A DNA stretch of 64,000 bases from Thraustochytrium sp. TN22 (lineage: Eukaryota > Sar > Bigyra > Thraustochytrida > Thraustochytriidae), in contig JABLUY010000126.1 in the NCBI GenBank assembly GCA_013306675.1, forward strand, positions 42,271 through 106,270, read 5' to 3'. This document shows positions 1 through 9,444 of the stretch, piece after piece (position 1 is the stretch's first letter; each line of letters opens with the position of its first letter). Below the pieces are notes generated by a model. That model was given only the letters and a program-made list of their open reading frames with translations. It was not told the DNA's origin and ran no database searches. Position numbers and translations under genes: made by a program.

Positions 1-180
1 GAGAAGCTGAGAAGAGGCAGGAAAGGAGAGAAGTAAGCGCCCGCGATTTTGGCGTCAACCGGGAGAGTCTCACTGACGAGTTCAAGTACTTCATCACATC
101 TGACCTTTGGTATCAAGTGGCCAAGCCTTGTCTGGAACTTGAAGGAGTTTGCAAGTCGGGCCCGAGGCCCGGGCACGTGG

Positions 181-269
181 TGGTGCCCTAGTGGTGGCGC
201 ATCGAGGCGTAAGAGCCTAGCAAGCTGGCCCTCGCATGGCGATGCGCGTTGCCTCCTTTTCCTGTGGCC
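181..269 (+). repeat. Direct repeat A, copy 1
   Basis: About 88 bp match 1215-1302 with scattered substitutions. Both copies contain the blocks GTGCCCTAGTGGTGGCGCA, AAGCTGGCCCTCGC and TGGCGATGCGC in the same order and spacing. The function is unknown; the divergence looks like an old dispersed repeat or a segmental duplication. Confidence 0.85.
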
Positions 270-1214
270 CATGATGACTGTGGCAGCGCCACGGGTCTTT
301 CATCAGCAGCAAGCGCTTCGTTCAAAGTCAATGGTGCTGGGGTAGGAGCCGTGAAAATCGACAGCAAGCGAGCGATGCGATTGCAGGTGAAAGTGGCAAC
401 AGAAAAACCATCATGACACCACTTGCCGAGGCTCTGGGCCGACTTTGTGCTCTGAGGAAGTGCCAGCGAGCGTGTTTGCAGCGTGAGTTATCGCGCGCTG
501 GTCCCCGGCGCCGGCCGGGTTGGGCAGTGCGGGGATGACGTTCGCTGGAACTTCGGCTTGCCTTGCCCCTTGAGGCAGTCTCACATGCACTCTCACTCGC
601 AGGAGCAGAGCGCTCTGTGAGGCAAGCCCAGTCATGCGTACAACAGGACAGGCAAGCGGCACAGGCAGAAAAATTCGATGAGAGAGAGAACTGCTTGCGC
701 AACCCGGCTGAAGAACGATGAAGAAAGAGCCAACTCTGGCGTGCACACGACCCGTGGTGTCGGGTGCGGAAGACACCACTAGGGACGCAACAGGAAAAGC
801 CTCCCAGGTGCTGTGCACGAAGGAGAGCCCGGGGCCAAACCAGCCCAGCCCTACCCTGGACTGGTGCTGGCTCTTGGTTGCGATGGCAAGATGATGGTTG
901 CGGCGTGCCTAAGTAGTTGGCACCAAAACGCCTACAAAGACGTGCACCCACCAGTCGCGGCACGCACCAAGTGCGCATTGCCGCATGCAATCGCCGCAGC
1001 TTGGCGCACTCGAGACAAGTGAATTCTCTTGTGCCTTCGAACACCATCGCCCCTCCAGACAGCGCATATTGCGTCTCTCTTGTCATGTCTCAAATATGCA
1101 GCCAAGGGCGTTGTACGCGTGGCGAGCTCGCGAGCAGCCAAAACAGCCACGATGGTATGAATCACGGCCAGCAACATTGGAGCTGGCACGTTGTTTGCCC
1201 CGTAGCGCGTGAGT

Positions 1215-1302
1215 TGTGCCCTAGTGGTGGCGCACCGAGGCATAAGAGCCTTGCAAGCTGGCCCTCGCGTGGCGATGCGCATTGCCATCTTTTTCTGTGG
1301 CC
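1215..1302 (+). repeat. Direct repeat A, copy 2
   Basis: This is the second copy of the repeat at 181-269, in the same orientation and offset by about 1034 bp. The similarity stops abruptly on both sides. It lies just downstream of the TMX2-like gene. Confidence 0.85.
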
Positions 1303-1395
1303 AAACTGCGTGCCCGTCCTTGCATGGCGAAGAGGACTTGTCTCTCTTGCTCTCCCTCCTTTTGTTGAGCAAAAGGCCCATGACAGAGAGCCCAT

Positions 1396-2187
1396 TCACT
1401 CGTCTTTGGCGTCGAGCTCAAAAGTGCCGGCGCTGCGGTCGGAGAGTGAAAAGTAAGTCTCGATGCCGCGCTTCTCGAAGGAAGCCGGGACAGCGTTGCC
1501 CTCGGTGTCGAGGGGCGGGACACGGCGCTGCTCGCGACCGTTCTGGAAGACAATGATGGAGGGGAGCTGGAAGGACTCGAAGTTGGTGTCGATCTTGAGG
1601 GCCTTGGCGGCGGCGGGGTCGTCGCCGAGGTCGATGCGCGCGAAGACCAGGTGCTCGGAGGCGTGCTTGTCGGCGAGCCAGGAGTAGGAGGGGATGAAGT
1701 CAGTACAGGACTGGTGGCCGTCGACGCCGCAAAAGAGCAGGGTGCTGGGCGGGGACTGCTGCTTGGAGCCCTTGGGCTTGCGCTCCAGCGCGGGGAGGTC
1801 GGTGCCGGAGATCTTGGTGATCTTGTCGCTCCACTCGAAGGTGGGCGCGTCCACGACAATGTACATGATGCCGAAGGCCACGAGGTACCAGGTGAAGACC
1901 TTGCGGTCGCTGAACCAGGTCAGGTAGAGGATGGCGATCTGGCCATACATGATGACGACGGAGATGAAAGCCTCCATGGAGGTGGCTCTGCGGTAGCGCA
2001 GCGCGAGGTAGACCGCGAGCGTTGCAAAGGCCTCGAGCTCGCGCGGCGCGCCAATGTACTTTTCCAGCTGCAGAATGCTGGTGTCGTCCGCCTCGCTGTC
2101 CTTGGGCAGCAGCAGCAAGCGCACAGGCAGATAGCTGATCAGCGCCAGCGCGCTGACCACGTAGTAGGGCTGCATGAAGGTGTCCAT
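1396..2187 (-). CDS. TMX2: TMX2-like thioredoxin-related transmembrane protein
   Basis: This 263-residue protein matches the layout of TMX2, an ER membrane protein with a divergent thioredoxin fold. It begins with a short stretch containing QPYY followed by hydrophobic helices (roughly residues 8-28 and 60-130), then a thioredoxin-like region (about 145-245). The position of the usual CxxC active site reads GHQSC, so only the second cysteine is kept; animal TMX2 also has an atypical site (SNDC). The strand-turn segment LPSIIVF followed by NGRE is typical of the fold. The protein ends in AKDE, which resembles a KDEL signal without the final leucine. The frame stays open far upstream, but the ATG at 2187 starts exactly where family similarity begins. 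It is divergent from the GDAP2-like gene. Disulfide chemistry is doubtful with one cysteine, so a structural or redox-sensing role is inferred. Confidence 0.85.
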   Translation of the reverse strand: MDTFMQPYYVVSALALISYLPVRLLLLPKDSEADDTSILQLEKYIGAPRELEAFATLAVYLALRYRRATSMEAFISVVIMYGQIAILYLTWFSDRKVFTWYLVAFGIMYIVVDAPTFEWSDKITKISGTDLPALERKPKGSKQQSPPSTLLFCGVDGHQSCTDFIPSYSWLADKHASEHLVFARIDLGDDPAAAKALKIDTNFESFQLPSIIVFQNGREQRRVPPLDTEGNAVPASFEKRGIETYFSLSDRSAGTFELDAKDE

Positions 2188-2535
2188 TGCGCAGGCGGGC
2201 CGGCCGCCGGCCGAGCGCCGCTCCTCGCGCTGCCCCTGCGCTCCTGCGCCGCCCGTCACCCGCGCTGCGTGTGGTGTGCGGCGTCGAAGGCGATGATGCG
2301 GCTCTGCTGAGCTCTCCAGGCGCTGACCTCGTCGGCCCTCTTCGTCGACACCTCCGTTCACATTCACCGGGCCCGACTCCGCCAAAGCACCCGTGCCGCG
2401 ATCAAATCCGTTCCCTCGGCCAGCCCTCGGCCTGGGAGACAGCTGCCAGCGCTTCGGCGACGGCGCGCTGGCGGCGCGGCCCGGCCGCTCCCGCTCGCGC
2501 CCGCGCTCGCGCTCGCTTGGTCGCCAGTTCGCTCC
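2188..2535. promoter_or_regulatory. Divergent promoter spacer between TMX2-like and GDAP2-like genes
   Basis: These 348 bp separate two start codons that point away from each other, so both promoters must lie here or overlap the 5' ends. The sequence is very GC-rich, with short CGCTCG-type runs near 2495-2520 just before the GDAP2-like ATG. No TATA box is evident. Confidence 0.5.
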
Positions 2536-4005
2536 ATGGGCGGCATGGTGGAGGCCTGGCAGGATGTGGCGTGGTCCCCGCTGCAGGAGGACGCGCGGGA
2601 CGAGGAGAGGGAGGAGGAGGTGGAGGTGGAGAGCAGGGAGGGCGAGGGGCGCACGAGGGTGGCGGCGTTCGCGGCGCGGCAGGACGTGAACCGCGTGGTA
2701 AAGGTCGTGCGAGGGCCGCCCAAGGTGTTCGTGGACCTGCGCGTGGACGCGCTGGTGAACCGCAGCAACGAGACGCTGGATGACTGGGGCGGTCTCAGCG
2801 AGCACGTGCTGGCGCGCGCCGGGAAGAACCTGCGCGAGGAATGCACGCAGGTGCCGGGGCGGTGCCAGACGGGCGAGGCGCGCATCACGGCCGGCTGCAT
2901 GCTGAGCGCCGCCTACGTGGTCCACACGGTGGGGCCCAAGTACTCTCCCGAGTACCGCACGGCAGCGGAGAGTGCGCTGCACGCGTGCTACAAGAGCGTG
3001 CTGACGGTGTGCAAGGAGCAGCGGCTGCGGTCGGTGGCGCTGCCCATTCTCTTCACCCAGCGCAAGGGGTACCCTCGGGAGCAGGGCGCCATGGTGGCGG
3101 TGCGCACGGTGCGGCGGTTCTTGGACCACTTCGTGGCAGACTTTGACCACGTCGTGCTGTACCTGGGCGAGGACGAGGACGACTGGCGCGCGTTCCGGCG
3201 CGCGCTGGCGCTGTTTTGCCCGCGGTCGGGCGCCGAGGAGGCCTGGTCGGCGCGCGAGCTGGCGCCCGCCGAGGTGGGCAACGAGTGGGGCGAGATCGTG
3301 CTGGAGGACCGGCGCATCCGCATCGCGTCTTCCTTCACGCCGGCCAAGACGCAGGTGGACGGCCAGTACATGCCGGTGGGGCGGCCCGGCCCGCCGCCCG
3401 CGCCGCCTGCGCGTGTCTTCACCGAGGTGGTTTACGGCGTCGACACGCTCGTGGACAATCTGGCGTACTCGAGTCTGCTGGAGCGCGCGGCCGCCGAGGA
3501 CTGGCGCGACATGGTCGCGAGCAACATCATGTACCGCAGTGGCCACGACGACTCGGGCCGGCCGGTGCTGGTCATCGTGGCGGAGAACCTTGCGGTCTCG
3601 GGCGGCGTCCCTGCGGACCGCCTGCTCATGTACTTTGCGCACCTGTGCGACAAGATCTCGCGCCACCCGAAGGGCTTCGTGGTCGTCTGGCTCGACCACC
3701 CGGCCGCGGCCGACCACCTTCCCTCGCTGTCCTGGTTCCGCTCGCAGTACGACCACGTGCTGGGCCGCAAGTACAAGAAGAACCTGCGCCGCCTGTACGT
3801 GGTGCACCCCACGTGGCAGCTCAAGGCGCTCTTCTGGGCCGCCATGCCCTTTGTCTCCTCCAAGTTCTGGGACAAGTTCTTCTACATCGACGACCTCGAC
3901 GACCTCTTTCGCTACGTCCCGGCCAGCTCGCTGCTGCTGCCCAAGGCCGTCTTTCGCCACGACGACTACCTCCGCGCGCAGGCTGCCGCCTCCTTCTTCG
4001 GCTGA
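2536..4005 (+). CDS. GDAP2: GDAP2-like protein, macro domain plus CRAL-TRIO domain
   Basis: This 489-residue protein has the two-domain build of GDAP2 and nearly its length (human about 497). A macro domain occupies about residues 60-235. It includes VDALVNRSNETL, the ADP-ribose-binding strand-loop, followed by the GGLS loop; later come HTVGPKY and the family-typical passage around residues 155-180. A CRAL-TRIO/Sec14-type lipid-binding domain covers about 335-475, with GRPVLVIVAENL and the closing FFYIDDLDDLF segment. Residues 1-55 are acidic and probably disordered. A second in-frame ATG lies 9 bp downstream. In GDAP2 proteins the macro domain is thought not to hydrolyse ADP-ribose efficiently, and the cellular role is poorly defined. 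Identification by architecture is firm; ligands are not known. Confidence 0.9.
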   Translation: MGGMVEAWQDVAWSPLQEDARDEEREEEVEVESREGEGRTRVAAFAARQDVNRVVKVVRGPPKVFVDLRVDALVNRSNETLDDWGGLSEHVLARAGKNLREECTQVPGRCQTGEARITAGCMLSAAYVVHTVGPKYSPEYRTAAESALHACYKSVLTVCKEQRLRSVALPILFTQRKGYPREQGAMVAVRTVRRFLDHFVADFDHVVLYLGEDEDDWRAFRRALALFCPRSGAEEAWSARELAPAEVGNEWGEIVLEDRRIRIASSFTPAKTQVDGQYMPVGRPGPPPAPPARVFTEVVYGVDTLVDNLAYSSLLERAAAEDWRDMVASNIMYRSGHDDSGRPVLVIVAENLAVSGGVPADRLLMYFAHLCDKISRHPKGFVVVWLDHPAAADHLPSLSWFRSQYDHVLGRKYKKNLRRLYVVHPTWQLKALFWAAMPFVSSKFWDKFFYIDDLDDLFRYVPASSLLLPKAVFRHDDYLRAQAAASFFG

Positions 4006-4514
4006 TTACCTCCGCTGCGGCTCCGCACCGTCCGGCGTCCGCCACTCGCCGTCGCTGCACCTGCGCAGCCTGCGCTGCAACCGTGCAACGCAACAGCTTC
4101 CTTCGTCCTTTGCCTTGCACAGTTGCACTGCCTGGCCCTCCAGGCTTCGCCGCACTGCTTCAGCCTGTCGCTCGCGTCGCGAGCCAGCCCTAATGCTGGC
4201 ACCGGGAGGCTCCGGCCGGTGTACGCGCTGCGCTCTCTCTCTGCTTTGTGTTGCCAGGCAAGGGCCAGTCGTGCCAAGGTCACACAGAGTGCCCCACTGC
4301 TAACTTACCTACTAGTACAAGTAGGTCGGGCGGCGTGTGACGCGCGAGCACGCGCTGGACAAACTGCAGCCTGGTGGACTCGGTCCGCGTTGCGCGCGCG
4401 CGCGCGCGAGGCAGGCAGGTAGGCAGGCGAAGGAGCAAAGCAAACCAGCAGCCTCGGCGTCCGAAGCCCCGCGCCGCCGGGCCGGACCCTGGCAGGCTAG
4501 GCTACGCGAGCAGG
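4006..4514 (+). other. Spacer upstream of the TPR gene
   Basis: About 510 bp lie between the GDAP2-like stop and the preferred ATG of the TPR gene. The frame is open from an earlier ATG at 4374, but those 47 codons are Arg/Ala-rich and low-complexity. A run of alternating CG lies around 4394-4409. The segment probably holds the 3' UTR of one gene and the promoter of the next. Confidence 0.45.
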
Positions 4515-6152
4515 ATGCTCGCGATGCGCGCGAGCCTCCACAAGAGCCTGGCCAGACTGAGCCAGCGTGGCCGGCGCGACGCCGCGTACGTCGCGGAGGA
4601 GGCGCGCATCGTGGACTACCGCGGCGTGAGCCTGGCGCTGCTCGGAGACCTGCTGCAGGGGGTGCTGGAGGGCAAGGAGGCCGAGGGCGTGCAGCTGGTC
4701 GTGGCAACGCACGACCTGAGCGAGAGTGTGCAGGAGGGCACCACGCTCAAGGTGGTGGCGAACCTCGGGGACGGCCATGTGCGCGTCAAGGCCGCATTTA
4801 TGCAGGAGGGCGAGGACGGCGTCGAAGTCGCCCTCGGTGACGACGTGGTGGAAAAGCCGCGCGCAGGCTGGACCACGGAGGACATCGCGGAGCACGTCGT
4901 GGTGCCGTTCGTGGCGGGCCTGGGCACAGAGGAGGCCATCTACGTCAAGGCCGCGCCGCAGAACGCGGTGGGCGAGCGGTTCCAGGGGACCTTTGTGAGC
5001 CAGGCGCGCGGGTGTCGCTTCGCGGACTTGGTGGGCGCGCTCCTCGAACACTTCAGTGAGGCGGCAGACCCATCCGGGGTCTTTGTGTGGCTGGATGTGT
5101 TTTGCGCAAACCAGCCGCTGCTGACCCGCAAGGATGAGCCCGGCGCCGAGACGGACGCGGTACGCGAGCGCGTGCTCACGGAGGGCCTGCACGAGGCCAT
5201 GGCCAACTTCGAAAGCGCCGTGGTGTTCTTGGACACCTGGGACGAGCCGGCGCCGCTGCGCCGCGCGTGGTGCGTGTGGGAGATTTTCGGCGCCGTGCGC
5301 GGCGGCCGCCCGCTCAGCGTGGTTTGCGCGCCGGGGCAGGAGGACAGCTTCATGGACGCGCTCCTGCACGACGTGGACGACGTGGCGGAGGTCCTCTCGG
5401 CGGCGCTAAATCTGCAGCAGGCGGAGTGCAGTAAGCCCTCAGACAAGGCCATGATTGACCGCGCCGTGGCCGGGAAGCTCGAGGGCGGCTATGCGACGCT
5501 CGACATGGAGGTCCAGGCCCAACAGCGGGCCTGGCTGACGGGCATCGCGCGCCGTCGTGTCGACCAGGCGCGCAAGGACGGCGGCGACATGGTGGAGATG
5601 GCGCTCGTGCTCGCGCACCTAGGCCTCTTGTTCAGGCAACAGGGCTGCTACGAGGAGGCACTGAGCAGCTACAAGGAGGCCATGGAGATTTACGCCAACC
5701 GCCTCGGCTCGCGCCAGGCGCACGTGGCCAGCACACTGAGCAGCATCGCCAGCGTGTATGAGGCGCAGGGGCGCTACGAGGACGCGCTGGCGAGCCTGAC
5801 GGAGGCGCTCACGCTGCGCCTCGAGGCGCTCGGCCCGCGCCACCCCAAGGTCGCCAGCGTGCTCGACAGCATGGGTGTGGTCTTGACGGCCCTGGGCCGC
5901 CATGACGAGGCGCTCGAGCGCCTCGAGGAGGCGGTCGCCATTCGCCGCGACAAGCTCGGCGCGCGCCATCCGCTCGTAGCCGCCACGCTCAGCAACATTG
6001 CCAGCGTGCACCGCGCCCGCGACGCGTGGGAGCTCGCGCTCCCGCTCTGGCTTGACGCCGAGGACATTTATTTGGAGCACCTGGGCCCGGACCATGCCTC
6101 CACACGCGAGACGCAAGCTTTCCTTGCGCTCTGCCACGAGCACGGGCATTGA
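4515..6152 (+). CDS. TPR protein with kinesin-light-chain-type repeats and an unnamed N-terminal domain
   Basis: With the ATG at 4515 the protein has 545 residues; an in-frame ATG at 4374 would add 47 low-complexity residues. The C-terminal third holds about four tetratricopeptide repeats spaced 42 residues apart, each with the G-x-Y/H-x-x-A-L-x-x-x-x-E-A-L pattern and the linking L-G-x-x-H-P seen in kinesin light chains. The N-terminal half carries the motifs FVWLDVFCANQ and RAWCVWE, separated by about 65 residues containing AVVFLDTWDEP. I have seen this pattern in many algal and oomycete proteins that combine the domain with TPR or ankyrin repeats; it may be distantly TIR-like, but I cannot name it with certainty. 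No signal peptide or membrane helix is visible. A scaffold or signalling adaptor in the cytosol is the likely role. It shares orientation with the beta-helix gene downstream. Confidence 0.8.
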   Translation: MLAMRASLHKSLARLSQRGRRDAAYVAEEARIVDYRGVSLALLGDLLQGVLEGKEAEGVQLVVATHDLSESVQEGTTLKVVANLGDGHVRVKAAFMQEGEDGVEVALGDDVVEKPRAGWTTEDIAEHVVVPFVAGLGTEEAIYVKAAPQNAVGERFQGTFVSQARGCRFADLVGALLEHFSEAADPSGVFVWLDVFCANQPLLTRKDEPGAETDAVRERVLTEGLHEAMANFESAVVFLDTWDEPAPLRRAWCVWEIFGAVRGGRPLSVVCAPGQEDSFMDALLHDVDDVAEVLSAALNLQQAECSKPSDKAMIDRAVAGKLEGGYATLDMEVQAQQRAWLTGIARRRVDQARKDGGDMVEMALVLAHLGLLFRQQGCYEEALSSYKEAMEIYANRLGSRQAHVASTLSSIASVYEAQGRYEDALASLTEALTLRLEALGPRHPKVASVLDSMGVVLTALGRHDEALERLEEAVAIRRDKLGARHPLVAATLSNIASVHRARDAWELALPLWLDAEDIYLEHLGPDHASTRETQAFLALCHEHGH

Positions 6153-6663
6153 TTTGATTTGTTAACGACGGCGAGGGTGAGCAGAGAGATGGTAAAAGAT
6201 TGATCATGTTTGGTTGATGATGATTTCTGTGCTGATCACGCCTCATCACGCCTTGCCTCGGCTCGATTGAGCTCACGCGCCATGAGCGGACTACAGCCTG
6301 ATTCCTTTGTCGCGGCGCAAAACAAACAAAACAGGCAAGCGTTGAGTGTTGAAACGGAACAGACTCAGGCTTTTCTTCGAGTCATGGTCATTTTGGGTGC
6401 GCAGCGACGGCCCACTCGGCCGCGACATATCTTTGGAGCGCCCGCCGGCCGGCGCCCCAAGCTGGCCGCAAGCAATCAAAGATCTTCGTTTGTTTGTTCG
6501 TTTGACAGACAGAGAGAGAAGCAAGCAAACAAGCAAGCAAGCAAGCAAGCAAGCAAGCGATCGACGTGTGATGAAGCAAGAGAGGGCGCGCCAATCGATT
6601 GGCGCGCGCTCAAGCGCCGTCGCGCGCGCGCGGCGCTCGACAGCGCGGGTGGCGGCCATCGTC
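6153..6663 (+). promoter_or_regulatory. Upstream region of the beta-helix gene with an AAGC array
   Basis: About 510 bp separate the TPR stop from the signal-peptide ATG. The segment holds TTTG/TTCG short repeats near 6488-6501, a (CAAG)n array at 6519-6559 and the inverted pair CGCGCCAATCGATTGGCGCG at 6587-6606, a perfect 20-bp palindrome. The open frame running through it from 6346 is probably not translated. Confidence 0.5.
6519..6559. repeat. (AAGC)n tetranucleotide array
   Basis: Roughly ten AAGC units with one AAAC interruption lie 105 bp upstream of the ATG of the secreted beta-helix protein. It is one of several tetranucleotide arrays sitting just before start codons in this window. 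Confidence 0.9.
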
Positions 6664-9444
6664 ATGGCAGGCGCCGCGGTCCTGGCCATGGCCGTGTCCA
6701 CGGCGCTGGCCACGGCCGCTGCGAGCGCGTTCACAGCGGAGTTCGTGGGCAAGGGCGGCGACGCGGAGCTTGAATGCGGCGCGAGGCGCGTGGCCATGGA
6801 ATTTGCGCCAGTGCTGCCGCTCCGGGACAAGGATCTCATGGAGGCGCTGGAGTTGGAGCGGTTCTGCGGCCGAGCGGCCGCGCAGGAGGCGCTCGCGACG
6901 CGGCGGGCGCGTGAGGAACGCCGGCGCCGGCGCGCTGCTCGCCTCGCAGACCGTAGAGACGGCGACGATGCTGCCGATGACGAGGATGGCTCTGACGAGT
7001 GCTTGACGCTCGACGTGGGCCGAGGACGCAGGTTCACAAGTCTGCACGATGCAGTGGCAGCGTCGCGGGTCGCGCGCAAGGAGGGCCACTCGTGCCGGCG
7101 CATCGTGCTGGCGGCAGGCGTGCACTACCTGACGGCGACCGTGGAGCTCGGCGCCGAGGACGAGGGTCTCGAGGTGGTGTCTGAAGCGCTCCGGCCTGCG
7201 CTGGAGAGAAGTGAAGGAGAAGAACACGAAGAGGCGCAGTCGGAGAGAACGCAGTTCAAGAGAGGCGCGGACTCGCGGCGCGCGTGGCTGAGCGGCGGGC
7301 GACCGGTGGAGATCGACCTGGGCGCGGCTGGCGCGGTGCGACCCGGGCCGGTGCCGGGCACGGTCGAGGTGAGAGCGCAGCTGAAGGAGGTGGAGCTGAT
7401 GGAGGGCCTCTTTGGGCTGGAGCCGCACGTGCGCTTCCAACGCGCGCGGTGGCCGAACGGTGACACGGAGCGCGTGCAGTGGGGCTACGCAAGCCCGAGC
7501 GCGCGCGGGGTGAGCCACAAGGCGGAGCGCGTGCAGGAGTGGCTCAAGCCGGAGCCCGGGTCGCGGCCGCGCACGACGCTGGTGGACTTGAGCGTGGAGG
7601 GCAACCCGAGCGGGTTCGTGAAGCGCGACTCGACGATGAGCGAGTACAACAGGTACTCGTCTGGTAGCGGCGGGATGTGCTCGGAGCTGTGGGACCTGAG
7701 CGAGCAGGGCTCGTACTGGTGCGGCAACTCGTCCGGGGGCGGGTGGGCGGAAGTGGACCGGCGGTGCGTGGCGCGCGGTCAGCTGGAGCTGCCGGTCGGG
7801 CTGGAGGTGTACGCGAACAGCTCGGAGGCGCAGCGCATGGCGCGGTGGCGCGACGCGGCTGCCGGGCCGGCCGTGGTGCACGCGTGGCACTCGCAGAGCT
7901 GGTTCACGAACATGTGGAGCGTGGGGCGGCAGGAGGATTCCGGGCGGCGGCTGCTGTTCTCGCGCGGCGGCTCGCAGGGCGGGCGCAGCTGGTGCGCGTG
8001 CGACGAGTGCGGGTACGCCGGGCCGTGGTGCCGCAAGGCGCTGCGGGTGGACGAGGGGGGTGCCGCAGCTGGGGCGCCAGCGGGGGCGCCAGCTGGGGCG
8101 CCGCCACCATCACCACCGGACACGCGGCTCATCAGCGGGTCATGGTACGTGGAGAACGTGGAGGAGGAGCTGGACGCGGCGGGCGAGTTCTACTTTGACC
8201 GCGGCAGCCGCAGGCTGCGGCTGGTCTTGAATGCGAGCGCGGTAGAGGGCCGGGGCCGGCTGGCGCTGGTGGTGCCGGAGCTGCAGACGCTGGTGTCGAT
8301 GCGCGGCGCGGCGCGCGTGCGGCTGCGCGGGGTCGGGTTCCGCGACGCGCGCGCCACCTACCTGGAGCGGTACGGCGTCCCGTCGGGCGGGGACTGGGCC
8401 CTGCACAAGGGCGCGGCGGTGATGGTGGAGGATGCGCGCGGAGTGGAGATCTCGCGGTGCGTGTTCCGGCGGCTGGACGGGAACGGCGTGCTGCTGTACG
8501 GTCGCGTGCGCGGCGCGGTCCTGGAGGAGAACGAGTTCGCGTGGCTGGGCGAGTCGGCCATGGCGGCGTGGGGCGTGACGCGGGAGTGGGACGGGCGCGA
8601 CGGGCGGCAGCCGCGAGGCACGGTGGTGCGGCGCAACGTGGTGCGCGAGATCGGCATCTACGAGAAGCAGTCGAGTGCGTGGTTCCAGGCCAAGGCGTGC
8701 GGCACGCGGCTCGAGGAGAACGTGTTTTTCAACCTGCCGCGCGCGGCCATCAACTTCAACGACGGCTTTGGCGGCGGCAACCGCGTCTGGCGCAACTTGC
8801 TCTTCAACACGTGCCGCGAGTCGGGCGACCACGGCGCCATCAACACGTGGGACCGCCTGCCGCTCCTCTGGGACGCCTCGGGTGCGCACGGCTTCGACGC
8901 GCTGCCCACGCGCATCGAGGCCAACCTGGTCTTCGCCAACTACGGCGCCTCGCAGGCCGTGGACAACGACGACGGGTCCTCGTACTACCACATCGAGCGC
9001 AACGCCTTCTTCAACGCCGAGGGGCTCAAGATGGACTACGGCGGCCACGACTCGGTCTTTCGCGACAACCTCGTCGTGGTCTTCCCCTACGACGGCCAGA
9101 ATTGCTTCAGCGTCGCGGGCTTCGTGCCGGGCCACGCGCACCGTTTCGAGGGCAACGACTGCCTCATCACGCGTGGGCCCAGCCGCGTCGGCACCATCTT
9201 CGACAGCTGCGCCGACGCCTCGCGCCGCCTCCTTCTGGCTCGCAACCGCTACTACACGCCGGACGCCAACGCCACCTGGCGCCTCTGCGCCGCCGCGCAC
9301 GACCTCGACCTCGACTTGGTCGCCGCGCAGGCCACCTTCCCCGGCCTCGAGATCGCCTCCCAGTCTCTCCCCTTGCCCTCTGCCGCCGCCATGCTCCACA
9401 TGCTGCGCTCCAAGATCATGAGCAAATCCGCCGCGGCCGCATAG
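6664..9444 (+). CDS. Secreted right-handed beta-helix protein
   Basis: With the ATG at 6664 the product has 926 residues and starts with a clear signal peptide (hydrophobic, Ala-rich, about 22 residues, with likely cleavage after an ASA). The frame is open 318 bp further upstream, but that extension would bury the signal. The C-terminal half (about residues 520-880) is made of short repeated strands of the parallel beta-helix type, such as GVEISRCVFRRLDGNGVLL and later N-x-V/L-F-x-N turns, as in pectate-lyase-like and PbH1 proteins. The strongly conserved-looking passage around HGAINTWDR (near 8830-8855) recurs in algal and oomycete members I recall. A Cys- and Gly-rich region lies between residues 330 and 470. 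A role in binding or cleaving extracellular polysaccharide is inferred from fold only; I cannot identify catalytic residues. Confidence 0.8.
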   Translation: MAGAAVLAMAVSTALATAAASAFTAEFVGKGGDAELECGARRVAMEFAPVLPLRDKDLMEALELERFCGRAAAQEALATRRAREERRRRRAARLADRRDGDDAADDEDGSDECLTLDVGRGRRFTSLHDAVAASRVARKEGHSCRRIVLAAGVHYLTATVELGAEDEGLEVVSEALRPALERSEGEEHEEAQSERTQFKRGADSRRAWLSGGRPVEIDLGAAGAVRPGPVPGTVEVRAQLKEVELMEGLFGLEPHVRFQRARWPNGDTERVQWGYASPSARGVSHKAERVQEWLKPEPGSRPRTTLVDLSVEGNPSGFVKRDSTMSEYNRYSSGSGGMCSELWDLSEQGSYWCGNSSGGGWAEVDRRCVARGQLELPVGLEVYANSSEAQRMARWRDAAAGPAVVHAWHSQSWFTNMWSVGRQEDSGRRLLFSRGGSQGGRSWCACDECGYAGPWCRKALRVDEGGAAAGAPAGAPAGAPPPSPPDTRLISGSWYVENVEEELDAAGEFYFDRGSRRLRLVLNASAVEGRGRLALVVPELQTLVSMRGAARVRLRGVGFRDARATYLERYGVPSGGDWALHKGAAVMVEDARGVEISRCVFRRLDGNGVLLYGRVRGAVLEENEFAWLGESAMAAWGVTREWDGRDGRQPRGTVVRRNVVREIGIYEKQSSAWFQAKACGTRLEENVFFNLPRAAINFNDGFGGGNRVWRNLLFNTCRESGDHGAINTWDRLPLLWDASGAHGFDALPTRIEANLVFANYGASQAVDNDDGSSYYHIERNAFFNAEGLKMDYGGHDSVFRDNLVVVFPYDGQNCFSVAGFVPGHAHRFEGNDCLITRGPSRVGTIFDSCADASRRLLLARNRYYTPDANATWRLCAAAHDLDLDLVAAQATFPGLEIASQSLPLPSAAAMLHMLRSKIMSKSAAAA

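Larger units (their letters stand above)
1..1395. other. Gene-free segment downstream of the TMX2-like gene
   Basis: No open reading frame here resembles a known family, and the short frames overlap in several phases as expected of GC-rich non-coding DNA. The segment holds two copies of a diverged direct repeat, annotated separately. A small hairpin with 7-bp arms (CCTTTTG and CAAAAGG, 5-nt loop) lies at 1358-1376, about 20 bp beyond the stop codon of the minus-strand gene, where it would fall in the 3' UTR. I see nothing else in it. Confidence 0.6.

Noticed and set aside
2188-3960. N-terminal 591-codon extension of the TMX2-like frame
   Set aside because: The extension lies antisense to the GDAP2-like gene and is Arg/His/Val-rich. 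TMX2 similarity starts exactly at the ATG at 2187.
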